Assembly: GCA_963920665.1 (NCBI GenBank) | Contig: OY987266.1 | Location: 7,321,001-7,385,000 of the forward strand | Source: Straminergon stramineum | Lineage: Eukaryota > Streptophyta > Bryopsida > Hypnales > Calliergonaceae | Length of the DNA stretch: 64,000 nucleotides | Reading direction: 5' to 3' | Part shown: in pieces, positions 1 through 12,828 of the stretch | How positions within the stretch are numbered: the stretch's first letter is position 1 | Layout: the number at the start of each line of letters is the position of its first letter | The notes under the pieces: model-generated | Database searches by the model: none | What the model saw: the letters and a program-made list of their open reading frames with translations, nothing else | What the model was told of the DNA's origin: nothing | Position numbers and translations under genes: made by a program

Positions 1-1640
1 AGTAAATAGAAATGGGCTCCAGGGGGGTAAGACGAAGCAGAAACTTACATTTAATCTCAATACGAGAATTGCATATTCTGGACATTCGTAGTCACCACAC
101 GTCAGACTCCACTACCGGAGCGTCAGATAATTTTTAGAGCGCTTCAATCCCGTGAAACAATAAATAATCACTTTACTGCACTGGGTCTCTGCAAAACCCA
201 CCCAAAATCCCAGAGTTCATAGTCTAGAGTGGATATGTAAGAATGCAAAACAAGTTGCGTCTGTACGCTCGTTTTGTTTGCATGATAAACCTCTCCTGTT
301 CAAGAGTTTTGCCAAACCCTGATATAAGCTGGCAACACCAGATTACCGAGGATTGATAAACCTTAGTTTTCCCCAAGAAAAAATATGTATCCATTGAATC
401 TCTACCTTGAACCCCGCCATAGCCACAGACAGAGAGACTTGAGAAACCTCTATTAAACTAATCTGCCATGATGTAGCTTACATACTCACCATGCCAATTC
501 TCGTTCTTGCTCAAGAATCCCCAGCCACCTCTCCAGATTTATTTCATGCTTGCCCAGACTCAGTAGTTGAAAGAAATACTCGGTCACTCACTGAATCCGT
601 TTTCAAAGGAAATAATCCAGTTTGTTACATCCTTGTCCTCAACTGATGGATTTAATGTTCACGTCTGCCTGAACGTCACAAGTCAAGCACCCAGATTAAT
701 TAACTGGGTTGAATACTACTAAAGGCTATGAGAGAGAGAGAGACTACCCGCATTATGAATTGTCAAAACGTATTACAGAGCTAAGTTCACCCGCAACATA
801 AAATGCAACTTCACTTCGATAGAAATAATGCTATCAACACATGCACACACTCACGTTTCTCTACACCAAGAGGAACTACCTAATGAATCCACTCAAAAGG
901 CTATAGCTCGTCACTCCTTCTTCACCTCCTGAACTCAAGCATTTTCAACACATTACTCCGTACAAGACAGATCGGGAAGCTTGGCAAATGACAAGTGCAG
1001 GAAAGAAAGCAGGCCCAAAAGTCTGGGTAAAGCTCCGTAGTACGTTACAATACTCGACACACTCAAATCAAAGTCAAGCTAGCTAGCTACCTTCTCTGCC
1101 ATTGTTGCAACAGCAGGAGCTCCACTTTCAGATTCAACTTCTGTCTTCCAAAATACCGATTACTGAGCCCTTTCGCCTAATACTGTCTTGAAATCACCAA
1201 CTGGCAGATAGATAGATCTGTGGAGTTGGTGGGATCGTGAGGGACCTCTCCATGTGTTGCCATGTTAAGAATCATTACCGTCAGCTGGAGTAGGATCATC
1301 TACCCGGAGTGTACATTTTACAGTCACTTGGGATACTACAGTAGATTCAATATGAGCTGAGCTGCCTGTGTTTAATTGCAGTTTGCAGCTGCAAGGGTAG
1401 TTAAAGTTCCTCCTGCCTATTGTGCTCTTAACTTACAAGTCTGTCGTCGCCCAGACCTGCTCAAAGGGCCTTGCGTGCTTTTCACTTACACTTATCTTAC
1501 ACTTCCAGCTTCAGAGGATGAGTGACTGTCTTCCAGACCTCCTCCATTAAAGTAATAATCAAGTGAGTTCGTTACAGTCAGAGTCCCAGAGGAGGATACT
1601 GTACTGCACTGTACTCCGACTGTGAGCTACTGAGCTCCGA
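1..1640. other. No gene recognised; mixed-composition intergenic DNA
   Basis: This stretch is less AT-rich than the DNA after it but carries no reading frame I can connect to a protein. It holds a short GA run near 730-742. It could be the untranslated or regulatory part of a gene lying to the left of the window, but no splice-consistent coding exon was found. Confidence 0.4.
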
Positions 1641-1854
1641 CTTTTAATAAATAAATGAACTTAACTTATCTTCTTGTAGCTTAGCTTGAAGTTTCACCTC
1701 AACCTTTTCTAAAATTCTCATGACACACTCGATCAGCCTTGGGAGACAAATGTGGCAATTGGGAGCTTTCCCGCAAAGGCTTGTGTTCAGATCTTGACAT
1801 GTGTGAGTTGTACAATCAGATGTGTACAAGAGAGGTTTTCAGGAGATGTAAGGA

Positions 1855-2065
1855 TCAGGATGTGTGCAATTAAGGTATGTGCACCTGTAATCGTCACTAA
1901 TTACAATTAGCATATTTGTTACTATTAAACATAATTATTTCTTGGGTTTTTTTGGTAAGTGAAAGAGGATTCCAACTCATTTTAGGATGCATTATTTGGA
2001 TACCATATAAATAAGTTATAAATTTTTTTAAATATTGTCTCTAGGTGTATCAAAACAAATACTAA
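1855..2065 (-). repeat. Dispersed repeat family R2, copy 1
   Basis: Read on the minus strand this segment matches the copies near 16200-16495, 29750-29930 and 60655-60860. Shared landmarks in order are a 'cacctagagaca' block, a 'tccaaataatgcat' block, 'ggaatcctctttca', and a terminal 'attacaggtgcacatacc'. The copies are clearly diverged, so this is an old family. No coding capacity is visible. Confidence 0.65.
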
Positions 2066-2066
2066 A

Positions 2067-2101
2067 CTCTCATGGATGGCTCTCATGGATGGCTCTCATG
2101 T
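2067..2101. repeat. 13-bp tandem repeat, nearly three units
   Basis: The unit CTCTCATGGATGG occurs twice in full and begins a third time, without mismatches, directly beside R2 copy 1. It is a recent local expansion. Confidence 0.85.
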
Positions 2102-2109
2102 TCTGAACG

Positions 2110-3775
2110 TGTACATCTTTTGCAAGCAATATCTAAGCTTTTGGGTTGCTTTTGGGTACAAATGAAGATGTTGCATTTTGCACAACTTTAGTATTCAATA
2201 AAGGTGTAAGGTAGGATGTCAATCCATAAAGTGTTTGGACTCTAAAAATGACTTTGAATGCAAAGGTACATTTTACTTTCTCATTGCACCAACAATGTAG
2301 AAACAATGTGCATTTCAAGGAGGTGGACACTTTTAGTGACAATCGTGTTTCAACTTCAAAAACTCATAATTGAGTTAATTCTACAAAGCTCAAAAAAATA
2401 TGAAACAACTTGGTTTAGATGCCAATTCCATTTATCTTTTGTGGAAATTTTACTAGAAGAAGTCTAACATCCCCAAATTACCCCCTAAATGCCCAAACTG
2501 TTTTTTTCTGGCAACATAACAATTTTAGGCAACTCACTACAAACGGAGTTTTTATTTTTTTTCTTTGAATTTTTCACACAACATGTGCCCAAGGAGTAGC
2601 TTTCAAGCCCAAAAATTTTCATGAATTTTGATTACATGGTTCAAAAGTTATTGTATGACATGTCATTTTCATTGCTTGGTGGGCAGCCTGGGCAGCCCCA
2701 AAAAAATTCTTAAAAATTCACTTTTTTATGAAATAAAAATTTGAAATTTTTTTTCTAGATTTATATATATGTGGAAAGATTTTAATCATTCCATTTTAAT
2801 TCATGAGATGAAAGTTATGAGGAGTTTTAGTTTGCAGGTAGTTATGGATTCTATACTCTAAAATAAACTTTGAAGTCCTTATTTTAACTCAATTTTCAAT
2901 ATTTTTGGAAAAAAATAAAATCATAGGATGTAGATTGTTTATTACAACATTCCAACCATTGGGATTGGCATTTTTCAATTCCATAATTAAATTCTTAACA
3001 ATTTAGTCATTGGAATCATTTTCTACTTCTTTCTACTTACTATTTTTTTCCTATATGTTGTACAATTCCAAATTATCTGAATTTTTTCAAACATGTAGTC
3101 AACTTGCCTTGAAAAATGAATCCAAAGAAGCACCATAACTTTGGAATTTTTTTTCATACAAATGTAACCTTGTGAAGTGCGGCTGCCCATTTTTTTGTAG
3201 GGCCCAAAAAAGGATTTTTGTCCATTCAAATGCTAATATCTTGCAATCTACACAGTGGAAATTTCTAACAAAATTTTCACATCTTCTCAAACCAGTGTAG
3301 TACAAGATCCTACGGTTGCATGTGTCCAAAAATGTTATTTTTCTAAAATTTGATACTTGGATTAGAAATGGCAGTTTGGAAACGTTTTTGGTGAAAACAT
3401 AGTCACATGCATTTAGGGATTGGTTATGAACACTTAAATGGGCACTTTATGCACCTCCTACATTACATACCATACAAAGTAACTATCCTTAGATGTTTAG
3501 AGAGGTTTGCATGTACTATTTAAAATATAATCACAGTTACAAAGTGTGTCACTTAACAGTAGAGAGATTTGAGTTTGCATTGGACACTTGGGTGGGTTCA
3601 ATCTCAAGGTGAGTCATATTTCTAGAGAGAATTCAATCATCAAGATCGGTACTAGTTTACAAAGAAATCAATTAATCAAACATAACCATGGTAAAACCAA
3701 TTTTGGAGGGTTTCAAATCTATTGCACACAAACGCGGTTATCTTGAGGATTTAGTTAGTGTGAAACTTCTTACAT
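2110..3775. other. AT-rich intergenic DNA, nothing recognised
   Basis: Short open frames on both strands are no longer than expected for AT-rich random sequence and show no domain. The style, with many A and T runs, resembles the degenerate element interiors found elsewhere in the window. Confidence 0.4.
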
Positions 3776-3779
3776 CACA

Positions 3780-4110
3780 AAAAAAATGTCTATGTAAGGT
3801 GGATATCTCACAAACCGACACTTTTTTCTACCGTGCCTAGTTACTATTCTTAGATTGGTAAAATTTTATACGGAGTATTTCCTTGTTGGGAAGTAAAAAT
3901 AGGTTCCAATGCATCAAATAACGCGACATCTAGATATTGTATGTAAAAGTTATGAAGGGTCAAAGTTTCTTTGATAGATGTTCTAAATTCTTTTCTTCAA
4001 CATACATACATCTTGATCTTGGAGATATACACAAAGTGATAATGGCGATTTTAGAGAGGGTGCAATTTGGGGTGTACCCACCTTATTTAGCTTGTGATTT
4101 TTCTTTGTGT
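3780..4110 (-). repeat. Dispersed repeat family R1, copy 1
   Basis: The minus strand matches R1 copies at 8620-8950, 23240-23450, 43575-43850 and the split copy at 56466-56780. Landmarks are 'gcattggaacct', 'caataagaaaatat', 'aatagtaactaggcac' and 'aaaagtg' followed by a G-rich 'gtgggcacc' type end. A run of ten G follows the copy at 4321-4330. Confidence 0.65.
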
Positions 4111-4339
4111 CACATTGCATGGATTTGTGAGAAGAGTGAGCTTATCTATCATGAACAATTGCAATAGTTATTTTAATTATTAGTGTATTTAAAAACAAAC
4201 AAACTATTACACATATATCAAACATTAGGCCAAGAATGTGGTCATTCCTACAACAATAAGAGTTGGGTGTTAAAGGGTGAAAATCTTGCATGAGCTTTAT
4301 CTACCTTGGTGACTCCCTTAGGGGGGGGGGCATTTTTCC

Positions 4340-5110
4340 AAGGTTAACCTGGGAATGTTGCTACAAACACTAAGTGTTTGTTTAGATGACTTCTCCTAAA
4401 CTTATAGGATGGAAAAAAAAACATTTTTTTCATCCAATTTTGGTTTTGAAGTTGCTTGAGTATATTTTCAATGAATAATATTGAAAAATATCCTCATTAT
4501 AGTATTATTGACTTTTGTAAACAAAGAAAAAGATGCTTAATCCATTGACTATCCTTGTCAGTAGTGTATTTTGGCCATTTTTTGCTACTTACCCTCGATG
4601 TGAATTTTAGTCATTAAAATGATATTTTTTTGAATTTGTGTCCAACGAATGAAATAAAGTTTATCAAGTACACTTTTGAATCAAATAGAAAATTTGGAAA
4701 ATTCATAAATTTTATTATTTTATAGCAATATGAACTTTGGACCTATGGTTTGCTAATTTTCTAATTTTGGAGTGACATGATAACTTTGGTTTATATCATG
4801 ATGTTATACACTATAATATAAACCTATGGTGGAAAATTTCAGATCTTTTGAGTTACTAATGTGGGTATTTGCTATGAATTTTCTTCATTTTTTTCTTAAA
4901 GAGTATACAATAATTTCAAATTTTTCAAAAAAAATTGAAAATTTGAAGAATTTTAGTAGACACATGATTTCATCTCTAACAAATAAATATAATTTTTTTT
5001 ATTCATATCTAGTTGCAAAAAGGCTGCAAACAAGTGATGGACAATGAGGCTTGAAATCAGCGGTCATAGGCCTGTCCTTCTGGGGTGAAGTTAGTCAAGT
5101 TACCCACGAA
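4340..5110. other. AT-rich intergenic DNA, nothing recognised
   Basis: No coding signal or structured repeat was recognised here. The base composition becomes markedly more GC-rich at 5050-5115, as the transposon at 5115 is approached. Confidence 0.35.
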
Positions 5111-5114
5111 CTTA

Positions 5115-6422
5115 GAGCATCCTCAGTGCGCCCTCTATGGACGCACTGCAACAGCAAGTTGTGAGCTATTAATAGAAAAGCAACAAAACCTTGCCCCAAT
5201 GCTAACGGCACTGTCCACGTTACTTTCACGGGCACGGCACTTCTTGATTCCCACTCAGCAAAAATTGGTCCTTTGCTGTGCACTCCAAACTCCTCTGCAC
5301 TTCATTGTCAACACTAATAATGGCGACCCCTTAGTCTTAAAGGGTGACAACTTTGCTAGCTAGTCAGATCCAGCACCCTCTTCACTTCCTGCGTCGTTGC
5401 ATTTTGTCTGTCTTCTCTCGCCCAGTGGGCCATTTCACCAGGTTTGCATTATTTTGCAAGTGCTTGAATACTTGGGTCCTGTAATTGATCGATCAATTGT
5501 GGTGGCGTGCAATCCATGAAATAGAGTGTATTAATTCTGCGGTAGCCTTACGGTCAATATGATAGCTGATGGCTAGCTGTGTCTTGATCAAAGCTACAAC
5601 TCTCACTCTCTCAGATTCAGAATTGGAGTTCCCTCATTGATATGCTCTGCAATGGCATGTGTGTTGATCATGAATTGTTTCTTTTGTGGTGTGGTCGAGC
5701 AAACTCTGTTCAATAATTTCGCAGGTATCGGTGAATTGCAAGTTACAGGTACCTGTGCATATTGATACTGATATTGATTTCCATGTTTGGTCGATTGGGT
5801 AGAGGGTCGGACATTATGGAGTCTGAATCTTAAATTTTTTGTTACCATCAAATCGTGAGCTGCTATGTCTGTCCAGAATCTGCACGCGCGTTGTATGTGC
5901 ATCAACTATGTATTTAATATCTTTCTATCGATTCTCTTCAAATCGATCAAGGCAAATTAAAGATCGAGGTCCAAAATTTTATTTTCCACGGGAACATCAT
6001 TATGCGGTACTGCAATTGATAAACACTAAATATACAGAAGTGCCTGAGCTGCGCAAATTTTACAATCTGTTGATTTTGCTCAAATGAAGCTCCCGGAAGA
6101 CTCTGCAACATTAGCCGGCAACGACCCCGACAAATCCAACACTGCACCATAATCAAGCAATCATGTGTGAGACAAGGTTAGGACACACAATTTGAGATTG
6201 GGGATTGAGTAACGCCTCTCGAATTAAGTCCAGGAGATTGCTACAGCTGCTCCTGCCACGTCAGCAGTCCTGCGCTGTAACTGAGCCGTTTAGAGTTCCA
6301 AGTACCGTCGTTGGGTTGAGGCGCCTACGACGGGAAGAGACACAGTAAAAAGAAGGGGACGTGAACCCAAACTGCATGTACCGGTGCAGTGCATAGATAC
6401 CGGCGAAGCACTGAGGATGCTC
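5115..6422. mobile_element. Non-autonomous DNA transposon, PIF/Harbinger-like ends
   Basis: The element starts GAGCATCCTCAGTGC and ends with the exact reverse complement, a perfect 15-bp terminal inverted repeat. It is flanked on both sides by TTA (5112-5114 and 6423-6425), a 3-bp target duplication of the kind made by PIF/Harbinger transposases. It is about 1.3 kb, more GC-rich than its surroundings, and its open frames (100 aa at most) show no transposase motif, so it must depend on an enzyme encoded elsewhere. The superfamily assignment rests on the target duplication only. Confidence 0.75.
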
Positions 6423-6429
6423 TTAGTTT

Positions 6430-7555
6430 GTATGTCAGTTCTATTCATTTACTCTTATTATTTACATGCCCTGCACGACTGCTGATGGAGGGTTGAGACT
6501 CACTGTTGTGCTGTTTTAACTTAAATTACTGCAGCCACGATCATCAGGCTGTCAGTCTGCTCCTTCAATCATTGTTTTGATCTAACTTAAATTCACTTCC
6601 TTTCAGAGTTTAGACAATAATTCCATCTTTTTGACGCATCTAACTTATCTGATGCTGTAAGAGCATCTGCACCAGCAAACAGTGGAATGGTGCCAATTTC
6701 CAAAACTTGGCATAACTTATCCCAAAACAAAGGAAGGGCTGCCCATGAAAGTTACCGCACCCCCACCATCACAGTCACAACAAAAATCCAAATTCCAAGG
6801 TTCCAATGCCTTCTCTATCTAAGGTAGACAAGCCTATTACCACCCTGATTTGCAATCTGGCTATGTTGGGGCCATTTCCAAGAAGGTCAAATATTTTTCA
6901 TAGATGTGTGCTTGTTTCATGAGTCGAACCCAAGTGGAATTATAATTTTCTGATCAAAATTGTAATTTCTATGAATTTCTGAAGTGGTCTGCCCTGAAAT
7001 GACAAAACCATTTGTAGACTAGAGTCATAAATGTCCTAGAAACAACCTAAAACCGCCATTTCTTGTATCTATTAGCATTTGGAAATTGACCAATAAAGGA
7101 GTGACACGATACCCTAAATGACATTAATTCTCTGATTTTGTCAGAATCTGGAGCAGATTTGACTAATTTCTGGACAGATTTAGATGCTTAAACGGACGGA
7201 ATTGGGGCCAATTATAGAGTGACGGAATTAGGATGGAGACGGAATTGGGCAGTTCTACCTTAACTTAGATTCCAATGCATTGACCCTGATCTTGCTAATG
7301 TGGCCTGGTCAAAGGAAGGAGTCATGACTAGCATTCTTATTTGGAGCGAAATTTCGTTCGATCTGACAGATTCTAATCTCTATGTTGCTCTCCCTCCAAA
7401 TCTTGGCCTCTACACTGAAGCCAACACACTGACAGATGGCCTAAAAAAAACCACTGGTCATGACAGGTTGATAGGTTGCCTACAAGGCTGGAGCAACAGC
7501 CGCTCCCCACAGAAGGCTCTCCACAGCAGTTGGAAGTTTGAAGAAAAAAACTACA
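6430..7555. other. Intergenic; one orphan GAGCATC-type terminus at 6661
   Basis: At 6661 the sequence GAGCATCTGCACC resembles the terminus of the 5115-6422 transposon, but I found no matching inverted partner downstream. Small frames such as the 89-aa one at 7300-7569 show no recognisable domain. Confidence 0.35.
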
Positions 7556-7559
7556 CTAA

Positions 7560-7750
7560 CTACACTTAATAGGGGTATTAAGGGGACCAAAAAATTAGAG
7601 GGACTGATTGTAGATGAAAATTAAAGAAACATGATGTACATCCCCCTAGACACTTCAACAACTACTGATGTATAGTGAAGGTAGATATTTATATAGTGTG
7701 GAATGTCGATTAATTAGTATGGGTCCCCTTAATACCCCTATTCAGTGTAG
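7560..7750. mobile_element. 191-bp MITE with 29-bp inverted repeats
   Basis: The left end 7560-7588 and right end 7722-7750 are inverted copies of each other with one mismatch; the core is AATAGGGGTATTAAGGGGAC. The interior is AT-rich and non-coding. The length and near-perfect ends make this one of the younger elements of the window. A related fragment ('ttcactatttagtgtaggg') lies at 8073-8093. Confidence 0.75.
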
Positions 7751-7759
7751 TGAAATTAA

Positions 7760-8615
7760 GTTGCCCCACACTAATTTCTCGACATTTGACATTACATAAA
7801 TATTTACTGTTTATATATAAGAATGTATGACTTTTGAATTAAGTGTTGTTGTAATTGGGACTCATGAACCTCCAAGTGTACAAATGGAAATACATGTAGA
7901 AGTATTTATTGACTTTGATGTCTGTAAAGTAACTTTCTTGGGGTAATGGTATGTTTGCACTTGGAGTTAGGGGTGTTGTTTGCAACATGAATCTAGTCCA
8001 AAAGTAGGTCTAAGTTCATTCCTAAGACCCTCAATAACAACACTCTTTAACCTAATTGTTAAGGAAACCTAATTTCACTATTTAGTGTAGGGATTTTTTT
8101 TAATGAGACTTTGAGAACGACGTACAATGAATTCCAAGTATTGATCACCATCTCAGTTTGGTAACCATTGTATTGTACAACAGTCTGCAACTAAGCTTAC
8201 AACAAGACACATCTATACTACAATAGTTTTGCACCATTATGAACGTTGCACCACAACCATATTCTTCTACACAATAGCATTGCCACACAAACACATTAGG
8301 TCTAGGGGAGCAGGCTTATACTTTGGACCACTCATATGTCCATCCTATAGTTGGGACAATACTTATGGACTATTCTATACGTGACTTATACTACCAATGT
8401 CAATCTCGTGTACACTAAATGCACAACATGACTCTTCCTATTGCCCACCCAAAAGCCCTATCAAAAATAGGACCAAATACTTATCTTTTTGTCAATACTG
8501 TAGTGCAGGTCAAACGTGCGATGCACTATAGCTTGCAATGTGGCTTACGTCGAAAGACAAATAAGTCTCCAACTAGTGGGACTAAAAAAATTGATCAATT
8601 GGGCTCAACAACACC
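7760..8615. other. Intergenic, nothing recognised
   Basis: No gene or clear repeat unit beyond the fragment near 8080 that resembles the end of the preceding MITE. Confidence 0.35.
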
Positions 8616-8619
8616 TTTG

Positions 8620-8950
8620 CTAGGGTAATATTCTCAATCTTGGTAGAGATACTTCCAAATCGCACCTTGCCTAAAACCACCATCAATACTATGTCTCCAA
8701 AATTAATGTATATGTATGATTGTTAAAGAAAAAATTTTAGAACATCTACTAAAACATACTTTGATCTTTTGTAACTTTGCATACTATATCCAAATGTCAT
8801 GTTTTTTGGTGCATTGGAACCTCCTTTTACTTGTCAATAAGAAAATATGAAGTTGGACTAGTATAATAATAGTAACTAGGCACAATAGCAAAAAGTGGCG
8901 TTTTGGGGGTGCCCACCTTAAAAAGAGTAGTAAAAATGAAAAATAAGCCC
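8620..8950 (+). repeat. Dispersed repeat family R1, copy 2 (most complete)
   Basis: This copy shows the family layout most fully. It begins around 'aaaaccaccatcaatac', passes through 'ttttagaacatctac' and 'gcattggaacctcc', and ends near 'gggggtgcccacctt'. It aligns along its length with the reverse complement of 43575-43850 and 3780-4110. No terminal inverted repeat or poly-A tail was identified, so its class is unknown. Confidence 0.65.
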
Positions 8951-9196
8951 TAAAGTTTGAGTAAGCACTGGAAGGTGTGTATAGTTTTGGTAGAAATCCA
9001 AAATTTAGGACACACTAAAATGTTAGATTTTAGAAGGTGTGTCAAATCATGTCAAATTCTTAAAACATTGATTAAGTAAAAAAATCATGATTAAAGCTTC
9101 ATATGCTTCTTCAACATATATGATTGTAGAGAGGTATCAAAAGCACAATGACCATGAATCAAAGCACTTATGTTTACAAATCCACTAAGTGAGCTT

Positions 9197-9332
9197 GGTC
9201 ACATAATCCAAAATTTCCTTGTTGCTTGTTATTGGTGAGAAGCAACATAATCTAAAATTCCTTTTGAACTTGTTACTAGTGAGAAGGAAATGTAATCCAA
9301 AATTTCCTTATTGTTGATAAGAAGCAACACCT
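9197..9332. repeat. Tandem repeat, three units of about 45-50 bp
   Basis: Each unit contains 'taatc(c/t)aaaattcctt' followed by a variant of 'gttactagtgagaag'. The three units are diverged from one another. Confidence 0.65.
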
Positions 9333-10063
9333 TTACTCCCAATATGCTCAATTTGACTATAGGTATTTTATATTTCAACTTGAATGGGTGATTTGGACAA
9401 TTAGAAAAAATGATTTTTTTTTGAAGATTCCAACAAAAGATCATGTAGTTATATTTTTGTATAATGTCTTAGAAAAAATTCCAAAATAATGAACCTTTTT
9501 GATTGTAGGACATTTAGTTGGGGAATGTGGAAACAAAAATTGCATATTTTTTCATATGCTTCGCAAACACAAGCTTCACCTTTTTTAAACTTAGTGCATC
9601 GTAAAATCCATTTGTTTATAACTTGTCAAATTGATAGTGTGTTTTGAAAATTGATCAAGAATCCATTGAATAAATTCGATGAAAAAAGGTTTAAAAAAAA
9701 GTATTTCTAGTTGCCTAGCCTTTCCACATTGAGTCATAAGGACTAAATTTGTAGACACTAATCTATAGTATATAGAACTTGCTAATTGAAGTTCATATTT
9801 GTATAAATCCAATGTTTTATACCATTTCAACCCTAATTAAAGAATCTATTTTCCATTTAATGAAAATTGGATATTTAGATAGGATGTCAATTTTGAATGA
9901 ATCATTAGAATTTTAACACAAAATTTTCCATAACACATGTACAAAGTAAGCCATGCTTTGTTGACATTCCAATAAAATTATAATTGGATTATAATTCAAA
10001 TGATTTTTAGAATTGGTATTGAAAAAGACACTAAATCATTGGAGGATTCATGTGATTTTATTA

Positions 10064-10720
10064 TTAGCCCCTAAAGGATCAAGGCCTTCTTTCTGGAAAA
10101 AACACTCAAAATTGCCATTTCTATAGCAAAGAGTAAAAAAATTTGAAAATTGTGTTTTTTGCACATCTAATTATAGGATCTTACACCTAACTAGTATGAA
10201 AATGCATGGAAAAAATTTCAGAAATTTTGACCGCACAGATTGCATGATATATGTGCTTAAAGTGATAAAAACAAGTTTTTCAACACATTGCAAGACTAGA
10301 TTATTTGACTTTGAACCTTCTTGACTTTAACTTTTTGCACTATAAAGTTTTGAGCTTTAAATCTTAATGTTAGAGAATTGAGTTGAGAGTCTAGGGAAAA
10401 AAAATATACAAAACAAATTCATTTTTATTCTTTAAAAAATTGTTAGTAGAAGTAGGTACAAGACAGAAGGAAAATCTAAATTATTAATATCTCTAAGATG
10501 GAATTAAAATGCACTAATACCAATGGTGAGATTGTTCTAGAAAGAAAATGAAACCATGTGGACCCTAACACTAAATGAGAAAAAATTATACTCACACAAA
10601 GCTCATCAATTTTTCTATCTTCATAAAAATATTCAAAAAATCAAGACAAAAATTGAGATTGTAGGTACATGCTCAAAATCCCACTTGTCCCCCTAGGGAC
10701 AATGGTCCCTTAGGGGTTAA
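10064..10720. mobile_element. TTAA-flanked element A (non-autonomous)
   Basis: The element body 10068-10716 begins CCCCTAAAGGATCAAGG and ends with the imperfect inverse of it (the reverse complement of the right end reads CCCCTAAGGGACCATTG, 13 of 17 positions equal). It is flanked by TTAG at 10064 and TTAA at 10717. The interior is AT-rich, without a protein, and is homologous to element B (12833-13730) and to the partial copies at 45465, 53700 and 55997. A TTAA target with CCC-type ends is the known signature of piggyBac-like transposons; that assignment is inference. Confidence 0.65.
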
Positions 10721-11039
10721 CTCTACTGTCTTCAAAGTCAAAATCTTAAATCCAATTGACTTGTTAAAAAATGTTATGGTATAAAAGATTTAGTTTCTTC
10801 AAGAAGACCCTAATGCTTATGGGGTTTAGTTTCAATTAATTTTAAAATTTTAAAATTAGTGTTAGATAATATCACAATTGATTATCTGTTTTTTTGTCAT
10901 TGTCTTTATTGGTTAAGACAATATGGACTTGGCTTAGTGACTTTGACCGTGGCTTATCATTGAAGTGGTCACGAGTTGAAATTAACCTAAGCGTTTGTAG
11001 GGTATTTACTACTATAATCCATCCAACTACAATTGGGAT

Positions 11040-11945
11040 TTAAATGACCTTGTCTTCATTTAGAGATATGAGAATTTATTGAGGGAAGGAACATGTAATT
11101 TCTTTATAGGGTCCTCCCCTCTAATAAAAGCATCAAGGATGGAATCTACCATTGAGGTCCACAAGGCTTAGATAATTGATCCATTCCCCAAAGGTTGAAG
11201 TTAACCTTCTTTATTGGTTTTACTTTAGAACCCAATTTTCATTTTTCAAAAGATTTTTACAATTTTCAAAACATCCAATTGCTTTTCTACCTTTGCATGT
11301 GCTTTATGTGAATTTATGTCAAAAAGGTAGAGTTTGGGGGCAATGAAGCTAGTGTGTGAGCATAGAGACATGAGCCTTAGAGGTATGTACCTACAACCAT
11401 TTGAAAGTGTTTAATATATATATATATATATATAACATGAAAAAAATATGTAATATAGACACTTGTAACCATAGAAGGTGTTTATAATTTAGACTCCTAG
11501 ACTTATGGGCTCATAGATTCTATGCTCACATGCTAACACTCCCCAACAACGATCCCAAAACTGGATAAATTTCATTCAATTTCTACTTAATTTCTTCATA
11601 CCCTTAGTGTTAAATTCAAATAAATCTTCCAAAATGAACATTTGCCTAATTTCCCTCAACCTGTTCTAGGAACGTTGCTCCCCAAGGTTGGGGTAGGCAA
11701 TTATAGTAGGGAGTGAAGTGACCTTTTCATCATATAAGGAGTTGAGAATTTCTTAGGATAAAGAGCATGTCGGTTCTTTTGAGGGGCTTCCCTCCCAACA
11801 AATGCATCAAGGATGGAATCCACCATCCATGTCCATGAAGCCTAGATAATTGATCCATCAGTCTCACTAGACTCTTCATTTATGGTTGTCTTTCATATTG
11901 GAGTTAATCTTCTATATTGGTTTTACTTCAAGAATCCAAGGTTGA
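11040..11945. repeat. Direct duplication of about 200 bp (11040-11240 and 11705-11945)
   Basis: The two segments share long blocks including 'gcatcaaggatggaatc', 'ttagataattgatccat' (with one change) and 'tattggttttactt'. They lie 665 bp apart in the same orientation and are diverged. They could be LTR remnants or a local duplication; no retroelement coding sequence lies between them. Confidence 0.6.
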
Positions 11946-11975
11946 TGCCCATTTAAGGTATGTTCAAACTTAGTG

Positions 11976-12205
11976 CTAACCCTTGAAAGGCCTTGGGGGT
12001 CCTCTATACGACTTGTATGTAGCCTTATAACTCCTCAATTGTGGTGTAATATATGACTTGTGATACATTGTAATTTACGTATGGTCACAATCATGAATTT
12101 ACTTCATATTGAAAAGTATTTGGTCAATATTTTTCTGATCAAATACCAACAAATACATAATATACTATACAGCCGCAAAGAACTTTTAGGTCCTTCACGG
12201 GTTAA
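11976..12205. mobile_element. TTAA-type element I (degenerate)
   Basis: The body 11980-12201 begins CCCTTGAAAGGCC and its right end read backwards is CCCGTGAAGGACC (10 of 13 positions equal). The right flank is TTAA (12202-12205) and the left flank CTAA. It is about 220 bp and non-coding. It is shorter than element A and unrelated inside, but the termini follow the same pattern. Confidence 0.45.
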
Positions 12206-12828
12206 AGAGTGATGTTATTGAGGATCTTCAGGATGAATTTAGACTTACTTCTGGACCAGATTCACATTGCAAACATCAGCCCTAACATCAAGTGCAAACA
12301 TACCTTTAGATTTACACGATTTTGAGCATGTCCAATTGCGTTTTAGAATTCTGTGCCCGCGTGATGTGGGGGTAGGCAGCTGCTGCAGCAGGGGGAGCAG
12401 AAGGCAGCCATGTGAGTATGGGACACCCCTTCTGCAGCTTCATCATAAGTTAAGCCTCCAGGAAACAGACAGACTGCGCACCAATTGTACAAAGTAATCA
12501 AAGTAGAAATTAGGGAACTGATCTGCTGCAGTCGAAGCAGCAGCCCATGCCCATCATCCAATGGCAGTTATAATGAGACAACATGGCGGGGAGATTATGG
12601 TAGAGTCAAAGGAGGACTGACTCCGTCTCATGCCAAAGAGTTTCATGTGAGAGAGAAAGGCCTTCTTTTTCTGCAAGGCTCAAGAAAGTTGGCCATGTTT
12701 TCGATACCCTTCGTGAGGGTCAGATTTGGTATAAATTAAGTCATTTTTTGTTAAAAAAAAGTGCCACATGTCATCTTGTCATCAGTAGTGAGGTTGAGAT
12801 CTAAGGTAGCGGAACTATTTCCAACCAC

